64,000 nt of DNA. Source: Planococcus citri. Taxonomy: Eukaryota; Arthropoda; Insecta; Hemiptera; Pseudococcidae. The notes under the pieces are model-generated. The model was not told where the DNA came from. It saw only the letters and a program-made list of their open reading frames with translations, and ran no database searches. The translations under genes were made by a program, and so were the position numbers. The stretch is taken from contig NC_088681.1 in assembly GCF_950023065.1 (NCBI RefSeq), positions 34,878,836 to 34,942,835 on the forward strand, in the 5' to 3' direction. Position 1 is the stretch's first letter. Each line of letters opens with the position of its first letter. Shown here one piece after another: positions 25,101 to 37,089 of this stretch.

Positions 25101-25430
25101 AAACGTACCAGTAAAAGCATTTCCGTGCAGCGATTTTCAATATTCTCAATGTCGCTGATGGGTATTACCGCGCCCCAGATACCAATTCACAGCAGACTGT
25201 TCGTCAAACGCCTGCCATACTTATGGGAGTTTGTGTGAAACTGCAGCGAATTGATAGTGAAAAATGAAAAGAGTTTTGGGTGAAAAGTAGGTATATTTTT
25301 TAGTATAGAAATTTTGTCATTTTTTAGTATCAAAATATACCTACTGGATGGCTCCTCCTTGGACTGCACCGCGGACCCAACACCTGGCTTATGCTGTCGC
25401 TTGATGGGGTCGTATTATAGGGTGGGTCGT
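22171..25430. other. AT-rich sequence, nothing firmly recognised
   Basis: At 22,326-22,368 this contains an inverted copy of the ~40 bp motif also found at 17.7 and 41.3 kb. Between 23,600 and 25,150 the sequence is a little GC-richer and has several open frames of 60-77 codons, but none has matched splice sites, biased codon use or a recognisable domain. I see no RNA gene. Confidence 0.45.
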
Positions 25431-26430
25431 CCTTGACTTTTTTCGAAAAAATTGGAGGAAAGATTTGATGGAAAGTTGAAGAAAGACCTCAAAAGATGAT
25501 AGGAAAAGTTACGGACCCCTGATTTGAACCGTCAGCTTTTCTACCGATATTTTGAATTTTTAACGTTTGCATTGAAAATTCCAAAGAAAGTTTTTCAACA
25601 TTTTTTTTTTGTTTTTTTTTTTGTGATATTTCATCATATTAAATCCACTTGGAAGTGAGAAAAGCGTTTTTTTTCATTTTTCGATTTTCTTTTTTCATAT
25701 TTGATTTCGTTTTTCAAAATTTTTGTTTTTTTTTTCGATGCTGTGAAAAATATTAATTGGTTCAGTCTTGAAGTTTGAGATAATTTTATTATCAATTTTC
25801 ATTATCATTTTCATTAATTTTTTGATTTTCGATTTCTGTTTTTGTTTTGAAGGTTTTGCTTTTCGGTTTCATTTTTGCAATTTTTCTTGGTTTTGGTTTA
25901 GATTCGATTTCAGTTCCTTATTTTCCTTTTTCGACTCAATTTTTCAAGATCGATTTCGTTTGTAGAATGTTTTGTTTTCTCTTCGATGTTGTGAGGATGC
26001 TATCTATTTTTTTTTTTAAATTTTAAGGTCTTTTAATTTTCAGCGATTGTTTTGAATTTTTCTTGTTTCTTTTTTTTGGGGGGGGGTCCTAGTTTCCGTT
26101 CCCATTTTCAAGACAATACTTTTTGTTTTTTGCTTCCAACTTTTTTATAAATTATTATTTTTGGTTTCAAATTTCAAATTTTCGTAGTTTTTCTTGCTTT
26201 TGATTTTAGGTTAGGAATGTTTTTAGTTTTCAATTTTTGCATCTCGGTTAAATTTTTTCAAAGTTGATTTCGTTTCTAGAATTTCATGTAGTTATTTCTC
26301 CACATTTTTGTTTTTTCATGTTCGATTTCGTTTAGGTAGAGAATTTTTAGTTTTCATTTCAAAGTCGTGAAAATCATGTTTTTTTTGGGGGTTTTCATTT
26401 TGAGGTCTTTCGATTTTCCGTGTTTGTTTT
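25431..26430. repeat. T-rich low-complexity tract
   Basis: Most of this kilobase is runs of T separated by 'gattttcg', 'tttcatttttcg', 'ttttgattttc' and similar. The strand bias toward T is strong, and the module 'tcgatttcgttt' returns irregularly. It resembles slippage-grown simple sequence. Open frames here are rich in Phe and Ile and are not credible proteins. Confidence 0.7.
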
Positions 26431-26439
26431 TAGCCAAAC

Positions 26440-27305
26440 TTTTGCAAAAAATGGAGCTATTTGGGGAAGGCCAGAAATTTATATATCTATTATTTAAGTT
26501 TCAGCACAATAGTGATTTTTACATTTTATGATCTTGGACCTGTTCTAATCGATCAAATAAAGTCAAACTTAGGGAATGGGGGTCTCTTGGGAGCTAGAGT
26601 TGACCCTTGCAATCGGGAGGGTCAAAATTGAAAATTACAGAAAGGTCATTTTTTGGAGAAGCATAATTTGGCCTCAAATTATGAAAAGGGTCCAAATTCA
26701 TAACATTGATGAGCACCGCTATAGTAAAATTTCAGATTGCTAGGCCGTCTTCATCCCATTTAAGGAGAAAAAACCTGATTTTGACCCCCACCTCACTCTT
26801 AAAATTGACCCAAGGAGCCCCAATGTCCAGCATACAATGGGACGGTGCCACTTGAGTGCCTTTTATAGGTTTCAACCTTCTAAACCTATTTGACACGTTT
26901 TTTAGGGGTGGGGTGGGGGGTTCTTAGCTTCTGTTTTCATCTCGGTTTCATTTCTACGTATAAAAAATTACTCCATTCTTTCATTTTGTTTCTTATTTTT
27001 ATTATTTATTTTCTTCGCTTTATTTCACTAATCATTTTTTGTTTTTCATTTTTTTTTTACTTTTAATTTTTATTAATTCTTACAATTTTTTATGTTTTAT
27101 TGTCATTTTGAGTTTTCATTTTCATTCTTCATTTTATTTTGAACATGAATTATTTTTTTGGTAAGGGGGATGAATGACTCTAAAAAAAAATTCTCACAAA
27201 ATATCCCTTCAACCAATCTCTCCGATACTATTTTGAAAAACTGTAACTTTTTTCAGGAAATTAATAATATTTTCTCAACAAAACGAGCCAGTAAGAAACC
27301 TCTCT
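26440..27305 (+). repeat. Dispersed repeat, copy in + orientation
   Basis: Parts of this block recur inverted elsewhere in the window. 26,480-26,660 ('gtttcagcacaatagtg', 'gaaaggtcattttttgga') matches the inverse of about 38,150-38,345. 27,056-27,085 ('acttttaatttttattaatt') matches the inverse of about 38,488-38,515. 27,090-27,300 ('attttgaaaaactgtaac', 'gatgaatgactctaaaaaa') matches the inverse of about 33,410-33,620. The family is not recognised and no coding frame is present. Confidence 0.65.
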
Positions 27306-29630
27306 AATTGAAAAAACAACAACACTTATAAGTCATTCTGTAGCCTTCAGGCTCTAGCAAGTTTTAGGAATATGAGAAATGAACAAAAAAACACAAAATA
27401 GGATTCGAATAGCTTCCTTGAATTTCATGATGCTAAAAATTATTAAGAAATAAAATTTGAGAATTCGTAAACAGAACAGTTACCTACCTTAAAGTTAATA
27501 ATTCATACGATGGTTGCATTAAGGAGCTAATTTGATGGCATCCAAGAAGTATCCTAAACTTTTGACTCATCTCATCGCGTGATATCGTAACGCAACCCAA
27601 AGGCAAAGGAAAAACTTATCAGACGAAATTCCAGTAGCAGTCGAAGCATTGTCGTTAAATTCACGCAGATCCCAAGTCGATATAAAACTTTTAAACTACT
27701 AAATTATGCAAAAATCTACAGACCGAGAAATTAACGTAAATCGGAACCTATTCGAGTTTTCAGACGCTTAATTACTTCTGAGCTTTTGTCCAAGTATACA
27801 AAACGCATCACGATGCGGAAACAGACAGAAGGGAATATGGAATATCTACCTCTAGCAAAAAACGAGCAAAAAAAAGCCAAACTTATTCCAAGATAACCTA
27901 TATTATATAAAAGGTTATATTAAATCTCAGGCGAAAAATAATTTTACGCGGGTCGGTCTCATTTTGTAGTCGGTAAATTACAATATCGTCGAATACAACA
28001 ACTCTCTATCTAACCAAAGAGATTCGAAGCAGTAGAAATGGGAAACACAACAAAAACTCTAAACGCGAAATAATTTCGGAATTCGACAAAAGCTTATATC
28101 TGATGGTAATGGTCAAAAGAGGCTACAGATGACCAAAGGACGCTGAACGGTGTTCGGTGCGCTCTCTAATAGCGGCACAAAAAATACGTGAAACGTGAAT
28201 AATAAATGATTCGAGGAGAGCTCTTCACTTTATATTTGTACCGTATAAACAAATGCTGATGCGACCCTTTCTTTGTTTTTACGCTTTGCTGTCAATTTCG
28301 ATGCAAAAAGTCATTCTACATACGTAATACCAAACTGTACACGCGGGTTGTGCAGTGTGCACTGGACGTGTAACGTATTCGCGTAAAAAGAAACTTTGAA
28401 TCAGATAAATTTTACACTTATAAATTATTCTTATTCGAGATAAAGCTTTGTGTAGTGTACATTTAAAACACATCTCGCTCTCTTCGTTGTAGTGTCATTG
28501 CAGTGCAATTGCAGAATACCGAGTACAAATGAAAAACTCGAAATTCGGTTAATGCAATTTTAATTGGAATCTAGTACCCATTAACCTATTTACGTCCTGG
28601 AATTAGCTTACGAACAAAATTTCCAAATATTCGTCCGAAAAGGTAAATGAGAAAATAAAATCAACGTTTTCGAAAAAATCGAGGGTTAAACCTGGCATAT
28701 TAAACTTGAAATTTAAAAAAAATCTCAACTTTTTTTGAAAATTTTTGAAAGGAAATCTATTGATGTAACTACTCGCAACAACAGAACTTTTCAAACTGGT
28801 ACTCTACAATATAGGTAAATGAAAAAAAATTGGAAAAAAACTGTTTTAAGAACAATTTTTCAACTTTTTCATTTTTTTTTTTGAGAAAAATGAACCAATG
28901 TAAATACTGTATGTACTCAATTCCTTCAATTCAACACCTACTCGTATACATCAACAAATACTAGTTTTGAACCGTCAAGAAATTTCTTAATCACTCTGGA
29001 GAACCTAGAAATCAACTTATGGGCACTCTCTCAACTGTTTTAGGTATCACGATGTATAGAAAATAAAATCACCCCCCCCCCGAAAATTTGCTTCATTTCA
29101 AGACTTTCTCTTTCCCACTCAAGCTCTCCAAACATGACCTCAATTTTTAATCTTCGATTCCATTACCATCGAACATATAATTAATTCAAACATGTAACGA
29201 CCTAGGAACACTTTATTGATAAACGTTTTCAGGTTTTTCCTTCTGCAAATTCTCTACATCGATAGAGTAAAAAGTACCTACTACCACGTGCATTACGCTT
29301 CCTCGTACGTATTTTCGGCTCGGCTTTTATCATTTAGGTATTCGTTCCTACGAAATAAAATTAAACTACGGAAGGTAGCAGGTGTTTACAAGCACATATG
29401 CTTCCCCTTTGAATTTTACGACGACTACTTAATGCTATACGCGGAAAAACTCTTCAAGTTGCTTCGTCTTTTGCCATTCTACTGGTAAGGTATCGAAGGT
29501 GGATTGCGTGTTAGGTTATAAAGGTCGTTGGTTTTCGATGAAATTCAGTTAATTGCTTTACTACTGTATTCTCGTTGAATTTCCATTGATAAACTTTAAT
29601 TTTTTGCAACGATATCGAACATGAAAATTG
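27306..29630. other. AT-rich sequence, no gene recognised
   Basis: Unique-looking AT-rich DNA with a C-run near 29,075. Open frames reach 90 codons (29,216-29,488) but lack splice support. Nothing resembling an RNA gene was seen. Confidence 0.45.
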
Positions 29631-32067
29631 TAGTTGGGGAGCCCACTTAAGGATAAGTGGCACCCCCCCCCAGTCGATCCTCCAGGGCAACTTTTTTCTT
29701 AAAGGGGGAGTCCTAAGGAACATTTCTAGCCCTTGTATTCAAAACAAAGTGGCCCTACTTACAAAATTGCGGCCATTTTGATTGACAGGTCAGCCGAAAT
29801 CGCAAATTTTGCGTTCCAACATAGGACTTGCACGAAATTTTTCAAACTTTACAAAGGTAGATCGAAAGATCAAGCAAAAATTCATCACCTGTCAACATTT
29901 CAAGTGCTAAAGTGCGTTTTTCGATTTTTGGTGAATTTTTGAAAATCAAATTTAGGCCAAAAATGAGGGAAAAAATCAAAATTTTACCAAATTGACCAAG
30001 AAAGCTGACATTTGGCAGACACCCTATTTTCGACACGAAAAATCGATTGGAAACTGTTTCAAACCGTTTTGAGCAGTTCTGGAGCCTCCAGCAGATTTTT
30101 GAAACTCGAAATTCCCACAAAATTTCATCAAATGGAGTTGGATTGCCGAAATTTACTCTGCAAACTAATTTAAATACGCTAAGAAGTCAACTGCTGGTGG
30201 ATTTCAAGTCGTTTTGGATCCTCCAGCGACTTTTTGAGAGGTCATGTGGTGTTTTTTGGAAAATTGAAATTTCCAAAAAGTATAGCTGGAAGCTTCAAAA
30301 TCATTCAAAACCGGGAATTTCAAGTTTCAAAAATCCATTGGAGGTTCCAGTAATTTTCAAAAAGTCGCTGGAGGCTCCAAAATGATTTAAACCCACTTGA
30401 AGTCGTCTTTAGAGGATGGTAAAATTGGAGTGTAAATAGAGTAAATTTCAGCTTTCCATCGCCATTTGATGAAATTTTGTGAAAATTTAAAAATTCAAAA
30501 ATCCGATGGAGGCTCCAGGAATTATCAAAAAGTCGCCGGAGGCTACAAACGACTTGAAATTCGCCTGCAGTACTTCGTAGCGCATTGAAATTAGTTTGCA
30601 GAATAAATTTCAGCTTTGCAACTCCATTTTGGTGAAATTTTGTGAGAATTTCGAGTTTCAAAAATCTGCTGGAGGCTCCAGAACTGCTCAAAACGGTTTT
30701 AAACAGTTTCCAATCGATTTGTCGTGTCGAAAATAGGGTGTGTCAATTTGGTAAAATTTTGATTTTTTTTCCTCATTTTTGGCCTAAAGATTTTCAAAAA
30801 TTCACCAAAAATCTAAAAACGCACTTTAGCACTTGAAATTTTGGCAGGTGATAAATTTTTACTTGATCTTTCGATCTACCTTTGTACAGTTTGAAAAATT
30901 TTGTGCAAGTCCTATGTTGGAACGCAAAATCTGCGATTTCGCCCATGTAAAAAAATACTACTAGTACAAAAAATCACTAGTAGTGATTTCGTCATTTTTA
31001 CCACTAGTAAATTCATGATTACAAATAGTTTTTTACTATTGGTAAAAATAAATCACTAGTAGTAAAAGTGACGAAATTACTACAAGTTTTTAAAATTTAC
31101 TAATAGTGTGAGACATTGTATTGTAATTCTTTTCTATGTGATGCTGTTTTCATGATTTCAGTAGCACACATCCGTGATGCACTCATTCTCACCCCCTCAG
31201 CTCCAAAATAGTATATTACACATCAAGGGAGGTAAAATAAAGAATGCCTCAGAGCGCATGTAATTAATGCCCGAGCCGAAGGCGAGGGCGTTACACATGT
31301 GCTTTGAGGCATTCTTTATTAGCTCCCGTGGTGTGTACGCGATTTTACATGACTGGGGCGGAGGAAAGTGGCGTTTATCGCCCGCGCAGCGGGCGGTAAA
31401 GAGCCACTTACCTCCCCCTGTTATGTAAAATTACTTTTTCAGTTTTACATCATCATATAGATGATAGAATCAATTTCTTAAGAATTTGCCTTATAAAGAA
31501 ACCGCTCGATACTTTATCTAAGAGTATTGAAATGGCATACTATTTACTATTTTACTATTAGTATTTGAAAATACTAGTAGGTAGTTTATCAGAGAGAGCA
31601 GCAATGCTTTTTCTTATAAATGATGCGATCTTATTAGTGTCAAAATTCGATCAATGATTCAAGCAACTCAATGCCATTCAAACATAAACTAGTAGTGAAG
31701 CACTAGTAATGAAGTAAAGATACTTGTAGTCAGTTTCCAAAATTACTGGTATTTTCATTAACTAATAGTGGAATAGTATTCGTAATATTGCATTCTAGTA
31801 GTAAATATTCCAAACTACTAATAAATTCGGAAAAACTGATAGTTTTTTTGAAAAAACTACTAGTATTTTTCAAAACTAATAGTATTTTTTTACATGGGCG
31901 GCTTACCTGTCAACCAAGATGGCCACCATTTTGTAAGTAGGGCCACTTTTTTTTTGAGTACAAAGGCTAGAAAAATGTTCCTTAGGACACCCTCTCAAAG
32001 AAAAAAGTTGCCCCGGAGGATCGACGGGGGGGGGGTGCAATTTATCCTTAAGTGGGCTCCCCGACTA
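29631..32067. mobile_element. Fold-back element, copy 2, split by a nested insertion
   Basis: The left end ('tagttggggagccc') and right end (inverse of 'tagtcggggagccc') enclose the same ordered landmarks as the element at 9843-11736: C/G-runs beside 'cgatcctcc', 'ttttttcttaaag', 'ggccattttgattgacagg', 'ataggacttgcacgaaat', and units with 'ggagcctccagcagattttt'. The right arm is interrupted at 30,942-31,898 by an unrelated element. Without that insert the element is about 1.48 kb and the arms are of similar length. Arm identity is high by eye. Like copy 1 it has no transposase. Confidence 0.75.
30942..31898. mobile_element. 957 bp TIR element nested in the fold-back element
   Basis: The ends are 'cccatgtaaaaaaatact' and its inverse 'agtatttttttacatggg', an 18 bp perfect TIR. 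The outer third on each side is filled with the words ACTAGTA, ACTAGT and CACTAGT. The middle (31,190-31,440) is GC-richer and carries two hairpins. Removing the insert restores 'gatttcggcttacctgtcaa', which matches the undisturbed arm ('cggctgacctgtcaa'), so the insertion boundary is precise. The duplication is CG or none, since the ends allow either reading. No transposase is visible and the superfamily is unknown. Confidence 0.7.
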
Positions 32068-33400
32068 TTAGGTTTTAAAAATTGTGATTTTTTTGTAGTT
32101 AATATGTAGGTAGTAAAAAACAAATGAACAAAAATAATAAAAACATGAGCTTGAAAATTTTCTGATTTATTCTTTAGGTTTTTTTCCACAGACTGTGGCT
32201 GAAAAGGTCTTCCTGTAGATTTAAAAACCGTAGTCGATTTTTGTTCGAACTCCGAGCAATAAATTTTGACCTCATTACGGCGAGTTAATCCTCCCTTAAA
32301 ATCCATATGGTTTTCAAACAAGTGGGTGAAAAAACCAGCGCAACATTCGACTATACGAACGAGTATCTCGCTAATCTGGGCTTCTTTTAATAAGAATCAG
32401 CGAAGATTTTCGAAGCTTAAAAATACATTTTTCGGTTAAATTTAGCGTCGACGTCTGGACGTGCCGCCAAAGAACGGCAACGGTTGCTGCTATCAAAGGC
32501 GAGCGGTAAAGCTTATCATCGCGGTAAATCTGCAGAAACGAGCGCGAGCGAGACGGCAAGAAAGCTAATATAATATTCAAGTTTATCGCGCAAATCTAGA
32601 TTTCTTTGTGAAAAAGGGAAAAAATTACGATTCGCAACCATAGCGGAAACATTCCGAGACCATAAATCGGATCGGATGCGAATGGGTGTATAGTATATGC
32701 TGGATAATGTATAGAAAGGCAGAGGGAGCCGAAACGAGAGGAACAAAAAAATTGTGAAATGGTTGTTGGTCATTTGGTGTTCTTTTTTTTTTGTTGAGGG
32801 GGTTCTTTTAAAATATACAAAGCAGTTGGGAAGAAAATATCGGCGGATTGGTGGAATAAGGGGAGGTATTTCGGCAAAATGGGGACGCATATTGCATCGT
32901 GCAGAGAGGTTCATTAGCGAGACAACGGCTTTGCGGAACAACAGCTGTGGACAATAGCCTTTTCTGACATCTTTTCTTGCATATTGTAACCTCGTATTCT
33001 TCGCTTTTTCCTTTCTACCTTGCTTTTCATACTCGTATATATTTTCGAACGAACAGGATGGTGCGAAAATTACGTTACATGTGCATTATTATTAAACTAT
33101 GATAGAGAACGTGGTGTGGGGTTAACGGGGCAAGGATAGAAATATATGTATTAACCTTTTAACGTGCGGAAGTATTTGGAGGATAAATTTCTAAAATTTT
33201 CATACATTAGGAATGAACCAGAACATCAGTTGGCTTTTTATAGGGGGGGGGAGGAACTCTTTTTTTTCAAAAATTTAGATTTTCAAAATCATTTTTGCCA
33301 TAATGTTTTAAAAATGTTGTAAAATTCACCAAAAATGATTCTTTTTTTGCTTTTATGAAAATAATTTTCAATGTGTAATGTTTGGTAGGTAAACAGTGAT
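32068..33400. other. AT-rich sequence, nothing recognised
   Basis: Two overlapping open frames at 32,516-32,957 on opposite strands begin at TTG or GTG codons, not ATG, and show no domain, so I do not call them genes. A G-run lies near 33,243. No RNA gene was seen. Confidence 0.45.
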
Positions 33401-33409
33401 GAAACCATA

Positions 33410-33620
33410 TCCGCTCAGGGGATGAAGATCATGCTAGTTTGTTTTGTTTGAAAATGATGAATTTCCTGAAAAGTTACAGTTTTTCAAAATAGCATCGAAG
33501 GGGTTGGTTCAAGGGATATCTTGCGAATAAATTTTTTAGAGTCATTCATTCCATCTTACCAAAAAAATAATTAATGATCAGTGAAATAAAACTGAAAATG
33601 ACAATAAAACATAAACAATT
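33410..33620 (-). repeat. Inverted copy of the 27.1-27.3 kb repeat
   Basis: It reads 'gttacagtttttcaaaatag', 'gggttggttcaagggatat' and 'tagagtcattcattcc', the inverse of 27,100-27,300 with scattered differences and small indels. It sits just before the TTTACC minisatellite. Confidence 0.65.
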
Positions 33621-33689
33621 TTTAAAAAACATCTTGCGCAGTTCGCAAGATCAACCGACTTTGCTCTAAATATACACCAGTAATTTACC

Positions 33690-35470
33690 AACATTTATCT
33701 CAGTAATTTACCAGACATTACTTAAAAATTTACCAATTTTTCAAAATGCGCGGAAGTACCCAAATTTACCGATTTAATGAATACGAAAAGTCGAAAACAT
33801 CGACAAAATAAAATAGTCAATCATAAGTAGCCATCATATTACACTTTTATGAAATTGATTTTCAAATAAAAATTAGCGTACTCATGAAGACGTAACCGTC
33901 ATATTACAAGTGGAATAATACATCAGGAAAATTGTTGACAAAAAACAAAATTATTACCAAAATTTACCAATTTACCAAAATTTAGCTATTTACCAAAATT
34001 TACCAATTTACCAAAATTTACCAATTTACCTATTTACCGAAATTTACCTATTTACTGAAATTTACCTATTTACCAAAATTTACCTATTTACCGAAATTTA
34101 CCAATTTACCAATTTACCAAAATTTACCAATTTACCAAAATTTACCGATTTACCAAAATTTACTGATTTACCAAAATTTACCAATTTACCAAAATTCACC
34201 TATTTACCAAAATTTACCGATTTACCAAAATTTACCTATTTACCAAAATTTACCAATTTACCTAAATTTACCGATTTACCAAAATTTAGAGGTTTTTAAT
34301 GGCTTAATTTTTATCCAGAATTGAAATTTAGCTATTTACTGAAATTTACCAAATTACCAACATTTACCAATTTACCAAAATTCACCAATTTACCAAAATT
34401 TACCAATTTACCAAAATTTATCAATTTACCAAAATTTACCAATTTACCAAAATTTACCGATTTACCAAAATTTACCAATTTACCAAAATTTACCAATTTA
34501 CTAAAATTTACGAATTTATCAAAATACCAAAATTTACCATTTTACCAAAATTTACCAATTTACCAAAATTTACCAATTTACTAAAGCCTGGGACAGACGA
34601 TCCAATATATTTGACAAACCAGGTTTGTCAAATTGATAAAATTTATCAACATATATTTGGTTGCATGGAAAGTCAAATATGTTAGATCATGTAAACGCTC
34701 TAATAATCTAAGTTTTTTTCCAAATTTTCAAAGTTTTGTTGATCGATGACAACAATTCTGAAAATATAAATAATTTCTATTTTCAGAATTGGTGTCATCG
34801 ATCAACAAAACGTTGAAAATTTGGAAAAAAAAACTTAGATTATCAGAGCGTTTACATGATCTAATATATTTGACTTTCCATGCAACTGATGCAACCAAAT
34901 ATATGTTGATTATATGTTGATAAATTTTATCAACGATGTCAATTTGACAAACCTGGTTTGTCAAATATATTGGATCGTCTGTCCCAGGCTTAAAATTTAC
35001 CAATTTACCAAAATTTACCGATTTACCAAAATTTACGAATTTACCAAAATTTACGAATTTACTCAAATTTATTAATTTACCAAAATTTACGACTTTACCA
35101 AAATTTACGAATTTACCAAAAATTACCCCAGCAATTTACTAACATTTACCTCAGTAATTTACCAGACATTACCCACTAATTTACCAATTTTCCATTTTAC
35201 CAAAAATTACCCCAGCAATTTACCAACATTCACCTCAGTAATTTACGAGACATTTCCTCACTAATTTACCAATTTTTTACCGAATTTTAATCACCCCAGT
35301 AATTTACTGTCAAAGGTTTTTACCAATTTACCAAAAATTACCCAAGCAATTTACCAAAATTTTCGACCAACTTTAATTACGAGTAATTCACCAAAAATAA
35401 CTTATCATTTTATTTACTAAAAATTACTATTAATTAACAAAAAAAAAAAAAAATTATCAAAATTTACTGG
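33690..35470. repeat. AAAATTTACCAATTTACC minisatellite
   Basis: The dominant unit is 18 bp ('aaaatttaccaatttacc') with substitutions at the central base (caa, cga, cta, cga), repeated for roughly 1.3 kb. At the edges, from 33,660 and from 35,100 on, the units are longer and more diverged ('ccccagcaatttaccaacatt'). It is interrupted by the MITE at 34,585-34,990. The 87-codon frame at 34,321-34,584, made of LPKFTN repeats, is a translation of the array and not a protein. Confidence 0.9.
34585..34990. mobile_element. Palindromic MITE, Harbinger-like, with TAA target duplication
   Basis: The ends are 'agcctgggacagacgatcca' and its inverse, and almost the whole 406 bp folds on itself: arms of about 180 bp meet near 34,772 with a short AT loop. 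It is inserted inside the TTTACC array, so the empty site is known. Left flank 'ttactaa' and right flank 'taaaattta' share TAA, and joining them restores the repeat unit. A 3 bp TAA/TTA duplication is typical of the PIF/Harbinger superfamily. The assignment rests on duplication size and not on a transposase, which is absent. Confidence 0.8.
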
Positions 35471-35474
35471 CTAT

Positions 35475-35695
35475 TTACCAAAAACTTAATGGTTTTTGTT
35501 AAAACAAAAATTACACTAGAAATTTTTGAAAAATTTTGATTTTTTATGGCAAAAAAATTTTGGACTGATGAAATTAACAAAAAAATTAACAAAAAAATCA
35601 ACAAAAAATTTTCTCCTCTTGACTCGCGCGGGATTCGAACACCCGACCTTCGGCGTACCAATCTGCAACTTACACACCCTACCCACCCCATCTGT
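35475..35695 (-). repeat. tRNA-derived SINE
   Basis: On the minus strand, A-box-like 'tgggtagggtgtgtaagttg' (35,670-35,690) is followed by 'ggtgttcgaatcccgc' (B box, about 35,629-35,643). A body rich in 'ttaatttttttgttaatt' then runs down to about 35,475. The stems of a functional tRNA do not form well. The head differs from those at 16.2 and 59.4 kb, so at least three tRNA-derived segments of different type are present in the window. Confidence 0.65.
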
Positions 35696-37085
35696 TTGTT
35701 GGAGGTGAGTCGTTTGCGAGATATAAGGGTTTACACAAATTTCTGCTTATCCATAACGTTGAAACACACTTAAACGTTCATATCTCGTAAACGGCTGAAC
35801 CGATTTCGACCAAATTAAAAATTTCTCTAGTTCAGTATCAAAGCAATATTTTGCCATCGTCAGTTTCGACTTAAAGTTCGGAGCTTTTGAGTTCAGCGTG
35901 ACACAAATTTATACATAAATTGATATATAAATAAATATATAAATATTCTAGGGGGTAAACTCGTAACTTTTTTCTAGATTAACCAGCAAACTCATAACGT
36001 TTTGACAAACTCGTAACCTTTTTAGGACGTGACTTTTCGATGAGGTGCCATATGAATCTACAAGGTGTGGGGAGTCTACTGGCAAAGTTTGAGCAGGGAC
36101 GTGAGATTGCCGTTTATACACTTTCTCTTTTGACTCAATTTTCAAATGAGTACATAGCCTAATTAATAGGTATGAGGACATGAGAAAAAGGTGCTTATTG
36201 CCAAGAATAATTTTATTCATTTTTTACGTTCTGTTTGGTGATTCTGGTGGTTGAAGGTCTCCTCTTTCACATGGCGTGGTCAAAAATCGTCTAAAATGAA
36301 TTTTTGACTGCTCAATTTCAATTTGAAGTTGATTATACAGGTCCGAATTTTCGTGTTTTTCAATCTAAACATTGATTTTATGGGAAAAGTATGCATCCTA
36401 GGAAAAAAATGCCTTGAAGGAAATTGTAGAGAATTAAATTTCCTTTCTGCTCAGAGCTGGTTATTTTTTTGTAGGATGCTTTGTTAAAAAAGCATTTGCG
36501 AAAAACAGAGACGTATGAGACTTTTAAAAAAAAGCTTTTCTGAAAAATTGATGTTTTGGCAATGAAATACCTTTCCACAGGTGACCCAAAAATCAAGTTA
36601 ACGAATATAACGCGGCCTAACATCGAGTACTATCAGGCCTATGGGGTGACGCGTCGAGCGTATGCACAGCAACGAAGTTACAGAGGGGTCTTGAGATTGC
36701 TGTTTATACAAAACGTTATGAGTTTACCTGTATGCGGCTATATATAAATAAATATATAAATAAATATATATATAAACTTATCTCGTTTTGCGCCATATGT
36801 CTTATCGTGATCAGCACACTCCAAAACGTCAAGATAACCCACCCCCACCCAAATCCTCAACCATCATGACAAATACAATACCTTACTTTTCCGTTTCACG
36901 GCAAAGTCGGTAAAAGTCGTAGCAGTCTGCCGCTACGTAAGAGCCAAATTTTTGTGCCAGAAACAAGGGCTCTTGAACCACTCGCACCCTCGCTTCGCTC
37001 CTGTGCTTCGCCTGTGTTTGAAGTCCCGCCTGCACCCCCTAGGGCTTCGCCCAACTCTCTTCTTCCACCTTCCAAAAATATGGTA
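35696..37085. other. Repetitive-looking AT-rich sequence
   Basis: 35,781-35,812 carries 'tctcgtaaacggctgaaccg', a motif I associate with insect transposable elements in general, without being able to name one. 35,915-35,950 and 36,730-36,780 are TATAAATA-rich tracts. Phrases about 'aaactcgtaac' and 'acgttatgagtttacc' occur in opposite orientation near 35,957 and 36,712, hinting at an element of about 800 bp between the TATA-rich tracts. No gene recognised. Confidence 0.4.
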
Positions 37086-37089
37086 ACAA

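Noticed and set aside
32516..32957. A 141-codon minus frame and a signal-peptide-like 67-codon plus frame
   Set aside because: Both begin with TTG or GTG rather than ATG, overlap each other and lack splice or domain support. A frame of this length is expected by chance in 64 kb of such DNA.
34321..34584. An 87-residue protein made of LPKFTN repeats
   Set aside because: It is a direct translation of the 18 bp AAAATTTACCAATTTACC unit.
33690..35470. CRISPR-like regular spacing of short repeats
   Set aside because: The units are contiguous without unique spacers and the context is eukaryotic, so it is a minisatellite.
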